This document shows positions 34,172 to 42,564 of a DNA stretch of 64,000 bases, piece by piece (positions within the stretch are counted from its first letter, which is position 1; each line of letters begins with the position of its first letter). Position numbers and translations under genes: made by a program. The stretch is from NCBI RefSeq assembly GCF_018141445.1, contig NZ_CP058649.1, positions 3,305,001 to 3,369,000 of the forward strand, given 5' to 3'. Source of the DNA: Vallitalea pronyensis (GTDB lineage Bacteria; Bacillota; Clostridia; Lachnospirales; Vallitaleaceae). The notes under the pieces were generated by a model that was not told the DNA's origin, ran no database searches, and saw nothing but the letters and a program-made list of their open reading frames with translations.

Positions 34172-34825
34172 ATGAAAAAAGGTGATTTTTTATGGGGAGC
34201 TGTTTTAGTATTGGTGATCGGGTACATTGTATCACCGTGGACAAACGCATCGTTTATTGCACAGACCACAGCTCACCCTTACATAAGTGGATTTATTAAG
34301 TTTGCAGTATTATCAACCATGGGGGAATTACTGACGTTACGTCTTAACAAGAAACAGTGGCAATTACCAGCTGGTTTTATATGGCGAATCATCATATGGG
34401 GATTCATTGGCATACTCATCACATTAATATTCCAGTTGTTTGCTAGTGGTGTTCAAGCATGTATGAATATGGGCTATTTACCAGGAGGCGAATCCAAATT
34501 AGCTTTTGCTTTCTTTACATCGGCTTTGATGAATATCTTCTTTGCTCCTGTTTTTATGGCCATGCATATGTTATCGGATACCTATCTGGACCTTCGATAT
34601 GGTAATCCTATGCATAAACCTAACTATAATCTTGTACTAAGAAATACCAATTGGAACAGGTATGCCAATTTTATTGTGGTCAAAACCATACCATTCTTTT
34701 GGATACCGGCACATACCATCACATTTATGATGCCTAAGGCGTATCGCATTGTTATGGCAGCTCTTTTATCCATAGCATTAGGAGCTATATTAACATTTGC
34801 AAATCGTCAATCAAGTAAAAGTTAA
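34172..34825 (+). CDS. Multi-pass membrane protein of unknown function
   Basis: 217 residues with five or six hydrophobic segments. Distinctive charged or aromatic stretches are FAVLSTMGELLTLRLNKKQW and MHMLSDTYLDL. I do not recognise the family; there is a faint resemblance to Mpv17/PMP22-type proteins, which I would not assert. GGAGGG precedes ATG 34172 and a strong terminator follows, so the gene is its own unit. Confidence 0.7.
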   Translation: MKKGDFLWGAVLVLVIGYIVSPWTNASFIAQTTAHPYISGFIKFAVLSTMGELLTLRLNKKQWQLPAGFIWRIIIWGFIGILITLIFQLFASGVQACMNMGYLPGGESKLAFAFFTSALMNIFFAPVFMAMHMLSDTYLDLRYGNPMHKPNYNLVLRNTNWNRYANFIVVKTIPFFWIPAHTITFMMPKAYRIVMAALLSIALGAILTFANRQSSKS

Positions 34826-34841
34826 TATACGCAAGATAAGG

Positions 34842-34867
34842 GTTGCCTGAAAAGGCAACTTTTTTTA
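34842..34867 (+). terminator. Terminator after the membrane protein
   Basis: GTTGCCT-GAAA-AGGCAAC (34842-34859) followed by seven T, a classic GNRA-loop intrinsic terminator. Confidence 0.92.
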
Positions 34868-34974
34868 TCTTAGTCCCATTGTTATTGCTTTTAAGAGTCA
34901 TATTTGATAATATAGTAAAAATACATTCAAGGGATAAAATAGTAATAGATCTAGCAATAAAGGAGTGAGATATC

Positions 34975-36570
34975 ATTATCAAACATATACTTAATCGCCA
35001 TAAGAAGAATAATCAAAAGCATATACCCAGCTACGATTTTGAAGAGATTTTATCTAGAAATGAAGAGAAGTTAGAACGAAATGATATACCCCTTATCTAC
35101 TGGGCTTTGCTATCAACGGACATTGACTTAAAAGATAGAGCTATAAGAATACTATCACGATTGATGGAGCAAACTCCTATAAAAAAATGGATTAGCATCG
35201 ATAAGGAGTTTCGGGATAGAACTTCTTATAGCTGGTCATACGATTGGAAAAGCGAAAGGGTAGAAACACTATTGAGCAGCCATATGGATACCATGGAAAT
35301 TATTCATGTTGTAGGCCTTTCAACGTTTCACCCTAATGGTTACTTCCGAGAAAAAGCGTTAGATTACTTAATGGGTATTCATCATCCTACCATTTTGCCT
35401 TATATAATGATACGGTGTAATGATTGGGTAAACGTTATTAGTAAGAAGGCATCTGATTATTTATATCATTTAGTTAATCGTCATCATCTTAAAAACATCT
35501 TTCAGTATTTTACTTTATTTATGCATATCAATAAGTTTCAAAGAAATGATGTGAAGTATATAGGAAGCAAATTTGAAAAGTTAATGAAGCATCCGCAAAT
35601 TATCAACATCTTATTCTCATGTTTAGAGCATGGAGACGTTCTAGGTCGACGCTTCATCATATATCGACTAGCTCATAACCCATCTGTTGATTATAAACAA
35701 CTAATGGACGTTTTTTTTAAGGAGTCCGACATGAGAGTCCAAGGCTATACAATAGATCGTATCTTGAAGCGCTTGCCAGATGACTACTTACTGAATAAAC
35801 AAGCCATGTTACTTAATGCCAAGTTCTATCAAGTGAGAGTGTCTATAATTAGAGAAATGTATGTTAGAAAGCTGATTCACAAACCAGAAATGCTTCTTTT
35901 TTCGTTAATGGACAAGCATGAGGCTGTTAGAGAAATTGGGAGATATTTTTTAGAACAAATGGGATACAATGATTTTATACAATTTTATTGGGAACGATTA
36001 AAAGCAAATCCAAAAGATGACATAGTCATATTGGGTTTAACGGATGTTGCAGCCCATGATCAAATACCTCAACTTAAACAATTGCTAATCAGTGAAAAAC
36101 CAAAAGTAGTAAGAAAACTATTAAGATGCCTTGCAACCCTTGATTTTGGTCAATGTAAAAAGGAACTACTATTTTTTCTTGAAGATAGTAGAATAGGTGT
36201 ATCAAATGAGGCAAAAAGGATGTTGATGGCACATAGTCATCTAATTGATGTAGAAGGGTTATATCAGATAATAGGGAAAACAGATAGGGAACATGTCATG
36301 ATTAATGCTGGGGTAATAATCTGTCATAGTCATCAATGGGAAGCCTTAAGCTACATGATTAAACTCAGCAGTCACCAATCACAGGTCATAGCTCATATTG
36401 CAAAAGAAGGTATGCATAAATGGAAGCGTAGATACAATCCATATAAAAAACCTACTCAAGAACAATTATTTAAAACAGATCAAGCCGTTAGCAAATATCA
36501 ATCATTACTTAATCAGGAATTCATTCAGTGGTACCACTTTATAACTAAAGTTTATCGGCATCAACATTAG
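34975..36570 (+). CDS. HEAT-repeat-like protein with probable ATT start
   Basis: Read from 34975 the protein has 531 residues. It is helical and rich in paired amphipathic helices such as LKDRAIRILSRLM, REKALDYLMG, VREIGRYFLEQM and QVRVSIIREMYVRK, as in HEAT/armadillo-type scaffolds. No catalytic motif and no membrane segment are seen. The only conventional start is TTG 35107, which has no ribosome site and would cut 44 in-frame residues. AAAGGAG at 34959-34965 sits nine bases before ATT 34975, and an in-frame TGA (34966) lies just upstream. Function unknown. Confidence 0.65.
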   Translation: MIKHILNRHKKNNQKHIPSYDFEEILSRNEEKLERNDIPLIYWALLSTDIDLKDRAIRILSRLMEQTPIKKWISIDKEFRDRTSYSWSYDWKSERVETLLSSHMDTMEIIHVVGLSTFHPNGYFREKALDYLMGIHHPTILPYIMIRCNDWVNVISKKASDYLYHLVNRHHLKNIFQYFTLFMHINKFQRNDVKYIGSKFEKLMKHPQIINILFSCLEHGDVLGRRFIIYRLAHNPSVDYKQLMDVFFKESDMRVQGYTIDRILKRLPDDYLLNKQAMLLNAKFYQVRVSIIREMYVRKLIHKPEMLLFSLMDKHEAVREIGRYFLEQMGYNDFIQFYWERLKANPKDDIVILGLTDVAAHDQIPQLKQLLISEKPKVVRKLLRCLATLDFGQCKKELLFFLEDSRIGVSNEAKRMLMAHSHLIDVEGLYQIIGKTDREHVMINAGVIICHSHQWEALSYMIKLSSHQSQVIAHIAKEGMHKWKRRYNPYKKPTQEQLFKTDQAVSKYQSLLNQEFIQWYHFITKVYRHQH

Positions 36571-36618
36571 AAGTTATAGTTGTTTGAGAAAACCCATAAG
36601 ATACGTATTGGGTATCTC

Positions 36619-36668
36619 TTGACAACAAATGACTATCGTGATAGTATGAATGTGACTATTGCAATAGT
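36619..36668 (+). promoter_or_regulatory. Promoter and twin palindromic operators of the BlaI/M56 pair
   Basis: TTGACA (36619-36624), 17 nt, TAGTAT (36642-36647) form a strong promoter. ACTATCGTGATAGT (36632-36645, arms perfect) overlaps spacer and -10, and ACTATTGCAATAGT (36655-36668, a perfect palindrome) lies at the transcription start. Their centres are 23 bp apart, about two helical turns. Both are good candidates for binding of the BlaI-type repressor encoded next. Confidence 0.75.
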
Positions 36669-36689
36669 TACTTTTAGGAGGTCATAAAA

Positions 36690-37049
36690 ATGAAGATTAA
36701 ACTATTTGACTCAGAGCGCAGAGTCATGGAAGTTTTATGGGAAAACGGTGATTTGTCTGCAGGTCAACTCGCCAAACGATTAAAAGAAGAAATAGGCTGG
36801 AATAGAAATACGACGTACACCGTTATAAAGAAATGTATCGACAAAGGTGCTATTAAGCGGTATGAACCTAATTTTATGTGTCAAGCACTTATCAGTAAAG
36901 AACGGATTCAACAATATGAAACAAACGAGCTAATCGACAAAATGTTTGAAGGTTCAACGGAGAAATTTTTTGCAGCTTTTCTTGGTAACCATAATCTGTC
37001 TAGTAAAGAAATTGACAATTTGAAAAAGCTGATTGAAGAGTTAAAGTGA
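36690..37049 (+). CDS. BlaI/MecI/CopY-family repressor
   Basis: 119 residues. A winged-helix DNA-binding domain (about 5-72, LFDSERRVMEVLWENG and GWNRNTTYTVIKK) is followed by a short dimerisation/protease-sensitive tail. The family represses its own operon until cleaved by a membrane M56 sensor protease, here the next gene. AGGAGG precedes ATG 36690. No beta-lactamase gene is adjacent, so the inducer and further targets are unknown. Confidence 0.9.
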   Translation: MKIKLFDSERRVMEVLWENGDLSAGQLAKRLKEEIGWNRNTTYTVIKKCIDKGAIKRYEPNFMCQALISKERIQQYETNELIDKMFEGSTEKFFAAFLGNHNLSSKEIDNLKKLIEELK

Positions 37050-37060
37050 GGTGATTGTCA

Positions 37061-38653
37061 TTGAGTATAGTACAAATGAGCTTAACAGCCAGTATTTTTA
37101 TCATGTTTGTCATCCTATTAAGAGCACTGGCACTCAATAGCCTACCCAAAAAGACATTTGTGTATTTATGGATTATTGGAATGTTACAATTGCTAGTACC
37201 AATACGTATACCTTCACGATTTAACATGCATAGCATCTTTAATCATTGGATTCAAGGAAATCAAAGGAGTACTTTAGCCATAAGTGATAATGTACCTTTT
37301 ACAGGGTTGGTCAATCATTTCGTACCAGATAAGTTCATAGATGTTCCGCAGCAAGACGTGAATACCATTCATCCAATGGTTATTATTTGGGGAGTCGTTA
37401 TGGTAATATTCATCACATATTTTTTATTGTCCTTTATAAAAAGCTATCAACAGTTACGGGAGGCTCTACCTATCCAAAACAATGATGTCATATCACAATG
37501 GATGAAGCAACAGCACCTATATCGCCGGTTAAAAATTATGATGTCAGATCGCATCTCTACACCAATTGCTTATGGTTTTATCCACCCTAAAATCATTTTA
37601 CCAAAGTGCATGGATTATTCCAATAAGCAGGATTTGGAATATGTGCTCACACATGAGCTCATACACATTAAACGATTTGATGTGTTGTGGAAAATAGGTG
37701 GTGTTGTAGCTTTGTGTGTACATTGGTTCAATCCTCTCGTATGGGCGATGTATTTTTTACTGGATAGAGATATTGAAATGTCTTGTGATGAAAAAGTAAT
37801 AGCCATCTATGGAGAAAAGGTCAAATCGGACTATGCCTTATCCCTATTAAAGATGGCAGAACAAAAAAAGAAGTTTTACTCATGGCATGTTTATAATAAT
37901 GCTTTTGGGAAAAACCCAGTAAAAGAAAGGATTGAATGTATCATGAAATTAAATAAAATAACGAGGTTATATAAAGTATTAGCAGTTATATTAGTCATTG
38001 GTTCGTTAAGTACGGCTGTCCTTGCCAATGATAAAGATGCTAGAGATAAAAAAAATAATAATCAACTTCAATCAAAAGATACCAATAATAGCGTTATCAA
38101 CCATACGATAAAGGAAGGAAAAACAGTCATCGTAGATTCCAATGACCCTTTAAATGAGGAAGAGGTAGATAATGGTATAGAAAATCTACCAGAACCTTAT
38201 ACCTCAGAAGAATATGAACAGGAAATTGAAGAATTTAAGAAAATGATTCCTTCGTTAATTGAGACAGGAAAATATACGCAAGAAGAGCTGGATGAACACA
38301 TAAAGCGAAAAGAAAGATGGCTTGAAGAAATTAAGTCTAGTGAAACGACTATATATAAACCTGAAATTATTGATGAGTATATCAATGAGAAAGGGGAGCA
38401 TGTAACAGAAGCCTCAATTCTTATTACCAGCGGACCTAAAAACATTAGCGTTGATCAAAGCTTCTTTGCATGTATAGGTGATAAAGAATTTGGACCTTAT
38501 GACACCAGAGAAGAATATAGGAGAGCTATAACGAGTTATTTAAGAGATGAAGTAAAAAGTGGTAGGATGACACAAGAAGAAGCCGATAGTATTCAATCTC
38601 AAATGATGCAACAAAAAGAAATAGGTGCTGATCAACCAGAACAGTCTATTTAA
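37061..38653 (+). CDS. BlaR1-like M56 membrane metallopeptidase
   Basis: 530 residues. The N-terminal half has about four membrane helices and the zinc-protease motif HELIH (near residue 205) followed by the downstream Glu/Asp of FFLLDRDIEMSCDEK-like sequence. The domain presumably cleaves the BlaI repressor. After the last helix (about 305-325) the exposed tail is not a penicillin-binding domain. It is an acidic, helical region of about 200 residues with repeated Glu-rich stretches. TTG 37061 is preferred over 37055, as GAGGTGA lies upstream. The signal sensed is unknown. Confidence 0.87.
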   Translation: MSIVQMSLTASIFIMFVILLRALALNSLPKKTFVYLWIIGMLQLLVPIRIPSRFNMHSIFNHWIQGNQRSTLAISDNVPFTGLVNHFVPDKFIDVPQQDVNTIHPMVIIWGVVMVIFITYFLLSFIKSYQQLREALPIQNNDVISQWMKQQHLYRRLKIMMSDRISTPIAYGFIHPKIILPKCMDYSNKQDLEYVLTHELIHIKRFDVLWKIGGVVALCVHWFNPLVWAMYFLLDRDIEMSCDEKVIAIYGEKVKSDYALSLLKMAEQKKKFYSWHVYNNAFGKNPVKERIECIMKLNKITRLYKVLAVILVIGSLSTAVLANDKDARDKKNNNQLQSKDTNNSVINHTIKEGKTVIVDSNDPLNEEEVDNGIENLPEPYTSEEYEQEIEEFKKMIPSLIETGKYTQEELDEHIKRKERWLEEIKSSETTIYKPEIIDEYINEKGEHVTEASILITSGPKNISVDQSFFACIGDKEFGPYDTREEYRRAITSYLRDEVKSGRMTQEEADSIQSQMMQQKEIGADQPEQSI

Positions 38654-38767
38654 AATTGCTGAAAATAACATCATAATAACTAAATACCTATTCATGAGCT
38701 TTTCATGATATAGGGGATTTTACCATAATAGACATATAAATAGTCTAATTAGACATTTTTAATGTAA

Positions 38768-38814
38768 AGATTAAGGAAGGTATTTTAAACGAATTTATCT
38801 TCCTTAATCTCTTT
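38768..38814. terminator. Bidirectional terminator-like hairpin
   Basis: AGATTAAGGAAG (38768-38779) and CTTCCTTAATCT (38799-38810) form a perfect 12-bp stem between the convergent M56 and methyltransferase genes. Short T-rich stretches lie on both sides. Confidence 0.75.
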
Positions 38815-38861
38815 GAATTAATCTTCCATAGCGCTTAAGGTGTCATTGATAGACATTAGAG

Positions 38862-39620
38862 CTATTTATGAAGTTTCGATACAATCACAATTCGATGTTC
38901 AGTGCTTTGAATATAAGAGGTATGATCAAGTTCTTCTTGAAGCTCATAAAGCGTATCTAAGCAACCATCAACCGAGAAGTTAGGGAACTCCCAATCAATA
39001 ATTTTGGCAAAATAGACCAAAGCACCAATATCAAAAAATCGTAAATAAGGACGGTATTCCTGTTGGTGTAAAATCTGAAAGCCATGATGAACCAAGTCCG
39101 TAGACATATTATCTAGTGTAATAGAGTCATATGAATTGTTAGGATGCTTAGTAAGACGCCAAGATAAGGCTTTGTTGTTGTCGCCACCAACTTGTTGTGT
39201 AATAAAAATACCATGAGGTTTCAGTATTCTTTTTAGCTCACTGGAGACATAAGACTCATGTCGATTAATAATGATATCAAAGGTGTTATGTTCAAAAGGT
39301 AGGCAAGCATCATCATCTACTTGATGAACATGTATACCTAATGGTGTTAAACGTTCCTTGCATAGTTTCACATTAGGTGGCCAATTTTCTGTAACAGAAG
39401 TATGCTTATAGGGGTGACCAAGGGCTAATAAGAATTCACCACCACCAGTTCCCATATCCAATAGTTTATAACTGGGTTTTAAGTAAGTGTTTATCATACT
39501 TTTATAGTTCCATGGTAAGGGCTCTTCTTCCCATCTTCCATTAAGATATAAAAAATCCCATCCGCTAAAACATTGTAGTTCTTCTTTTTTCCATATAGCT
39601 TTTAATTGTTCTCTATTCAT
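38862..39620 (-). CDS. Class I SAM-dependent methyltransferase
   Basis: 252 residues. The Rossmann-type methyltransferase domain has motif I LLDMGTGGGEFLL (about 53-65), an acidic end of strand 2 (TSVTENWPPN), and FDIIINRHESY (motif IV region). The N-terminus has aromatic residues but no zinc finger, so it is not a plain RlmA. The substrate is unknown. Regulation by a translated leader (39666-39800) recalls antibiotic-resistance genes, where such enzymes often modify rRNA or drug. That is suggestive only. AAAGGAGAT precedes ATG 39620. Confidence 0.85.
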   Translation of the reverse strand: MNREQLKAIWKKEELQCFSGWDFLYLNGRWEEEPLPWNYKSMINTYLKPSYKLLDMGTGGGEFLLALGHPYKHTSVTENWPPNVKLCKERLTPLGIHVHQVDDDACLPFEHNTFDIIINRHESYVSSELKRILKPHGIFITQQVGGDNNKALSWRLTKHPNNSYDSITLDNMSTDLVHHGFQILHQQEYRPYLRFFDIGALVYFAKIIDWEFPNFSVDGCLDTLYELQEELDHTSYIQSTEHRIVIVSKLHK

Positions 39621-39665
39621 AACTGATCTCCTTTTCTAATGAATGACTTAATGAAATGAAAAGCA

Positions 39666-39733
39666 GTGCAGTTAACTGAAAGCAAATAACAAATGTCTCG
39701 GCACAATCTGCTATCAGATTACATTAACTGCAC
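39666..39733 (-). promoter_or_regulatory. Attenuator-like alternative hairpins in the methyltransferase leader
   Basis: On the minus strand GTGCAGTTAA (39733-39724) pairs perfectly with TTAACTGCAC (39675-39666), extendable by two pairs and followed by CTTTTCATTT, a terminator-like form. CTCGG (39737-39733), overlapping the first arm, can instead pair with CCGAG in GTGCCGAG (39705-39698 region), around the perfect AATCTG-ATAG-CAGATT hairpin. The two folds exclude each other. Confidence 0.6.
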
Positions 39734-39760
39734 CGAGTCGTTAATTCGTTTATGTCGCAT
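39719..39760 (-). CDS. 13-residue leader peptide of the methyltransferase
   Basis: The ORF encodes MRHKRINDSVQLM. GGTGA (39771-39767) lies six bases before its ATG, and the stop codon lies just past the first arm of the leader hairpin, so ribosome position would decide the fold. The N-terminal Arg-His-Lys fits the basic-X-basic pattern known to stall ribosomes in the presence of macrolides in several Erm and ABC-F leaders. Stalling here is an inference; the composition alone does not prove it. Confidence 0.55.
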   Translation of the reverse strand: MRHKRINDSVQLM

Positions 39761-39794
39761 ATACGTTCACCATCTTTCTTTTTTATCCACTATT

Positions 39795-39823
39795 ATTGTA
39801 ATATATAAAGGTATTGTTTACAA
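39795..39823 (-). promoter_or_regulatory. Promoter of the methyltransferase leader
   Basis: On the minus strand TTGTAA (39823-39818), 17 nt, TACAAT (39800-39795). Transcription would begin near 39788, leaving a leader of about 168 nt before the methyltransferase ATG. Confidence 0.65.
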
Positions 39824-40114
39824 ACTAAAATATTAAAAAAACATTATAGTTATATTTCATATTGACTATTTGAAGAAAATAAAGATACGTTATAAAAGAA
39901 AAAAATAAATAAACACAATTCCATGAATTTTCCATGGTTACTGGCTTAGTAACAAGACCTTTTTTGATTATTTCATCAAGATAAATGAAGTATACACATT
40001 TTTTTAACGACATATTGACGGAATGTGTTGATTAATGAACAGCTATTTGATATGATTAAGATGGTACTCAACAACAGGGCAAATTGTATACTAGATAAGA
40101 AAGGGAGAGGGAAA
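39824..40114. other. Divergent intergenic region with a terminator-like stem
   Basis: About 290 nt between the methyltransferase promoter and the NTF2-like gene. A short plus-strand stem GTTACT-GGCTT-AGTAAC (39937-39953) is followed by CC and six T (39958-39965). It could attenuate transcription into the downstream gene. No convincing ORF is present; an unsupported minus-strand reading frame here lacks a ribosome site. Confidence 0.4.
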
Positions 40115-40486
40115 ATGGATTTTAGGGTAACCCTTAGTTATCATCTAGAGTCGCTACAAGAAAGAAAACTGGATGATTATTTGAAGACAGTATGTTTAGA
40201 CAAAGTATTATTAATTATGCCAGATGGTAAACTCATTAATAACGGTAATCAATTTATTGAGCTTCACAAAAACTGGTTTGCGAAAACAAACTGGAAAATG
40301 GAGTGTGAGATTGTAAAGATAGCAGAGGGCACTGAGATCGCTTATACACTGATAAAGGTACATTATGAAGAACTTGATGAAAATGATAACCCAACAACGA
40401 TGGACTATTATTTAAATCTTATATTTAAGAAATTCGATAATAGATGGTTACTTATTCATGACCAGAATACCGTATTTGAAAAATAA
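40115..40486 (+). CDS. NTF2/SnoaL-like small protein
   Basis: 123 residues resembling the nuclear-transport-factor-2-like fold: an N-terminal helix pair, a LIMPDGKLINNGNQFIELH segment, and a C-terminal strand pattern ending in RWLLIHDQNTVF, typical of DUF4440/SnoaL-like proteins. The final Trp and His-Asp lie in the pocket of the family, but ligands vary widely and no function can be given. ATG 40115 is chosen because AAGGGAGAGGG lies upstream; the in-frame upstream extension has no site. Confidence 0.75.
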   Translation: MDFRVTLSYHLESLQERKLDDYLKTVCLDKVLLIMPDGKLINNGNQFIELHKNWFAKTNWKMECEIVKIAEGTEIAYTLIKVHYEELDENDNPTTMDYYLNLIFKKFDNRWLLIHDQNTVFEK

Positions 40487-40506
40487 TAATGTTACATAAT
40501 TGATTA

Positions 40507-40548
40507 GCACTTATGAGAAAGTGATGTATTCTCATAAGTGCATTTTAT
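40507..40548 (+). terminator. Terminator after the NTF2-like gene
   Basis: GCACTTATGAGAA (40507-40519) and TTCTCATAAGTGC (40529-40541) form a perfect 13-bp stem followed by ATTTTATT. Confidence 0.8.
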
Positions 40549-40623
40549 TGGCCATCAATAAAAAAACAAACCATAGAAGGAAGTACAAGAATATACAAAT
40601 ACAAACCATAAAATAAAAATTTC

Positions 40624-41018
40624 TTGTAATTATTGTTTTGTTATGGTATAATATATAAGTTGGTTGGATAAAAAGCAAGAATCAAAAGTAGTATCATTTA
40701 TTTTATAATTAATCTTATCATTATATCTAAACGAGTAAGACGTACTTTTCATTCAATTTCTAAGTTACAAGGATTAAGCCCCTCTTGTTTTCATATAGAA
40801 ATCCCTTAAATCATTATATTTAAGTTGCTACCCATATGGAGTTATATTATCTATGCTGCCAAGCATTTTTTTATTGTGCAAATATATATATTTGTACATG
40901 ATATTGCCTTGATCATATCTTGGTATTATTCATGTTGGCCATGAGTAACTTAAGGTGGCTATTCAACTAAGGGAAACTTGTTTTAATAAGCATTAAAGAA
41001 GTAAAGGAAGTGAGATAT
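40624..41018 (+). promoter_or_regulatory. Promoter and long structured leader of the UPF0316 gene
   Basis: TTGTAA (40624-40629), 17 nt, TATAAT (40647-40652) is a strong promoter that leaves about 360 untranslated bases. The leader contains CTTAAAT/ATTTAAG (about 40805-40825), a terminator-like ATGCT-GCCA-AGCAT with seven T (40853-40872), and a GTGCAAATA/TATTTGTAC stem directly after it (about 40876-40898). No ORF explains the region. A premature terminator inside a long leader suggests an attenuation element. I do not recognise a known riboswitch. Confidence 0.5.
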
Positions 41019-41558
41019 ATGACACAAAATATATGGTTAGGACTTATTGGTCTATTTATGATAACAGCATTTACAAATATTTTAGCAACACTCAAGACCA
41101 TATTAATATCAAAGAAAATAATGAATCCTGTGTATATGGTTGTTTTTGTAGACGCTATGATCTTTGCCACTGTTGTGACAAAAGTAACCAGTTCCAAAGG
41201 ATTTCACTATACCGCAGCATATGCGTTAGGAAGAACGGTTGGTGTATTTATTGGAAATAAGATTGAGGAAAGATTAGCTCTTGGTATCTTGGAAGTAGAT
41301 ATTTTCTTGAAAAATAAACATAAGATGATTGCTATTGCTGAGCAATTAAGAGATGAAGGCTATACAGTTAATAATTACTTGGCCAGAGGAAATCATGGTG
41401 ACCGACGATATAAGGTAGAAGTTGTGATTAAGAGAAATGAATTTAAGATTATTGAATCCATTATGAATACTTGTGGGATAAGTAATCCTACGTTGAAAAT
41501 CAAAAATCTAACGAAGGTACATGGTAAAATTTCAACAACAAGAATGAAAACATCATAA
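41019..41558 (+). CDS. UPF0316/DUF5698 membrane protein
   Basis: 179 residues. Three N-terminal membrane helices (about 5-85) precede a soluble DUF2179-like domain with GYTVNNYLARGNHGDRRYKVEVVIKR-type sequence split over residues 105-140. The family (YebE-like) has no established function. AGGAAGTGAG supports ATG 41019 rather than the in-frame GTG at 41010. The long leader implies regulated expression. Confidence 0.82.
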   Translation: MTQNIWLGLIGLFMITAFTNILATLKTILISKKIMNPVYMVVFVDAMIFATVVTKVTSSKGFHYTAAYALGRTVGVFIGNKIEERLALGILEVDIFLKNKHKMIAIAEQLRDEGYTVNNYLARGNHGDRRYKVEVVIKRNEFKIIESIMNTCGISNPTLKIKNLTKVHGKISTTRMKTS

Positions 41559-41651
41559 ATAGAAAAGAGTCTGATTATGTCCAATGAATCTAATTATACG
41601 AATAATGTTATAAGTAACATGAAGTCATTAAAAAATAATAACTTCATATGA

Positions 41652-41688
41652 GAGCAGATAAGTACAGAAGGTATTTATCTGTTCTTTT
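41652..41688 (+). terminator. Terminator after the UPF0316 gene
   Basis: GAGCAGATAAGTAC (41652-41665) pairs with GTATTTATCTGTTC (41671-41684) with two wobble pairs, followed by TTTT. Confidence 0.75.
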
Positions 41689-41733
41689 ACGTTATAATCA
41701 CTTTTCAAGGTGCATGAATCATTTAATTGCATT

Positions 41734-42564
41734 CTAATTTATTTCTAAAACGCTTTTTTGCAAGAAATGCTCATCACATGCTTCAATCATTTTTTTATGG
41801 GGTCCGATAATGTATAAGAAAACCGTGCATTTCTTTTCTTCAACATATTTAAGATAAAAGCGGCTTTTAAATTCGGTCACTGGAAAATCTTCTCCCTTAT
41901 TATACTTAGCTGGCGGCTTACCATATTGGATATAGGCTTGTTGCTTTTTCGTATACTTATGATTAGGTCCATGGGTTGTTATTGTAGCATCGATTACTGT
42001 CCAATTAGAGTAATTGATAAAGGTTTCCACCTTTTTCACATCATCAATAATGTAGCTTGAAATAGGGTCATACAGACCAAAGCCACCAAGAACCAATTCA
42101 TTAATATCATATGTACCCGGTAGCACAGCTTCTTCAATATGAACGTTACCTTGATCATCAAATCCAAATGGATGGTCAGGATTATCAAGTTCCTGTACAA
42201 AATAAGCACCATAAAAAGCACCATAGTAGTCTGAGTCAGGGTTATATAGTGAAGAAGCCCCATTCAGATACTCAAAAGCACCAAAATTATAGAGAACGGT
42301 GTAATGCATATTTCGTTTCACATAATTAGAAAAGCCTTTGTTATCATCAAAAGTCATGACAAATGGATACCAATCCTTTTTAGCAGTACTAAGACCACCA
42401 GGCATTTTTATATGGATACCTAACGTATTGGTAAAACTATCTTTTTTACAAAGATAACTATAGACGCTCATAGCGGTGATGCTTTTTATAAATTGGAAAA
42501 AAGGACTTATTAAAAAAATAATAATGATGAGTAAAAATATAATCCTTTTTATTCTTTTATTCAT
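41734..42564 (-). CDS. Membrane-anchored protein of unknown function
   Basis: 276 residues. One N-terminal membrane segment (about 8-28) is followed by a globular, probably extracytoplasmic region rich in Tyr, Phe, Asn and Gly, for example YYGAFYGAYFVQ and GGFGLYDPISSY. I do not recognise a family. GGGAGG lies six bases before the ATG at 42564, which is preferred over the in-frame ATG at 42582. The gene is monocistronic on the minus strand, between unrelated neighbours. Confidence 0.7.
   Translation of the reverse strand: MNKRIKRIIFLLIIIIFLISPFFQFIKSITAMSVYSYLCKKDSFTNTLGIHIKMPGGLSTAKKDWYPFVMTFDDNKGFSNYVKRNMHYTVLYNFGAFEYLNGASSLYNPDSDYYGAFYGAYFVQELDNPDHPFGFDDQGNVHIEEAVLPGTYDINELVLGGFGLYDPISSYIIDDVKKVETFINYSNWTVIDATITTHGPNHKYTKKQQAYIQYGKPPAKYNKGEDFPVTEFKSRFYLKYVEEKKCTVFLYIIGPHKKMIEACDEHFLQKSVLEIN

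Noticed and set aside
39825..40013. 62-residue minus-strand reading frame beside the methyltransferase leader
   Set aside because: It has no ribosome site and is very AT-rich in composition. It overlaps the promoter assigned to the methyltransferase leader.
40660..41018. Known M-box or purine riboswitch before the UPF0316 gene
   Set aside because: I compared the leader by eye with the conserved cores of these classes and did not find them. It is reported only as an unclassified leader.
41033..41260. Alternative plus-strand frame inside the UPF0316 gene
   Set aside because: It is out of frame with the conserved protein, with no separate ribosome site and no protein-like features.
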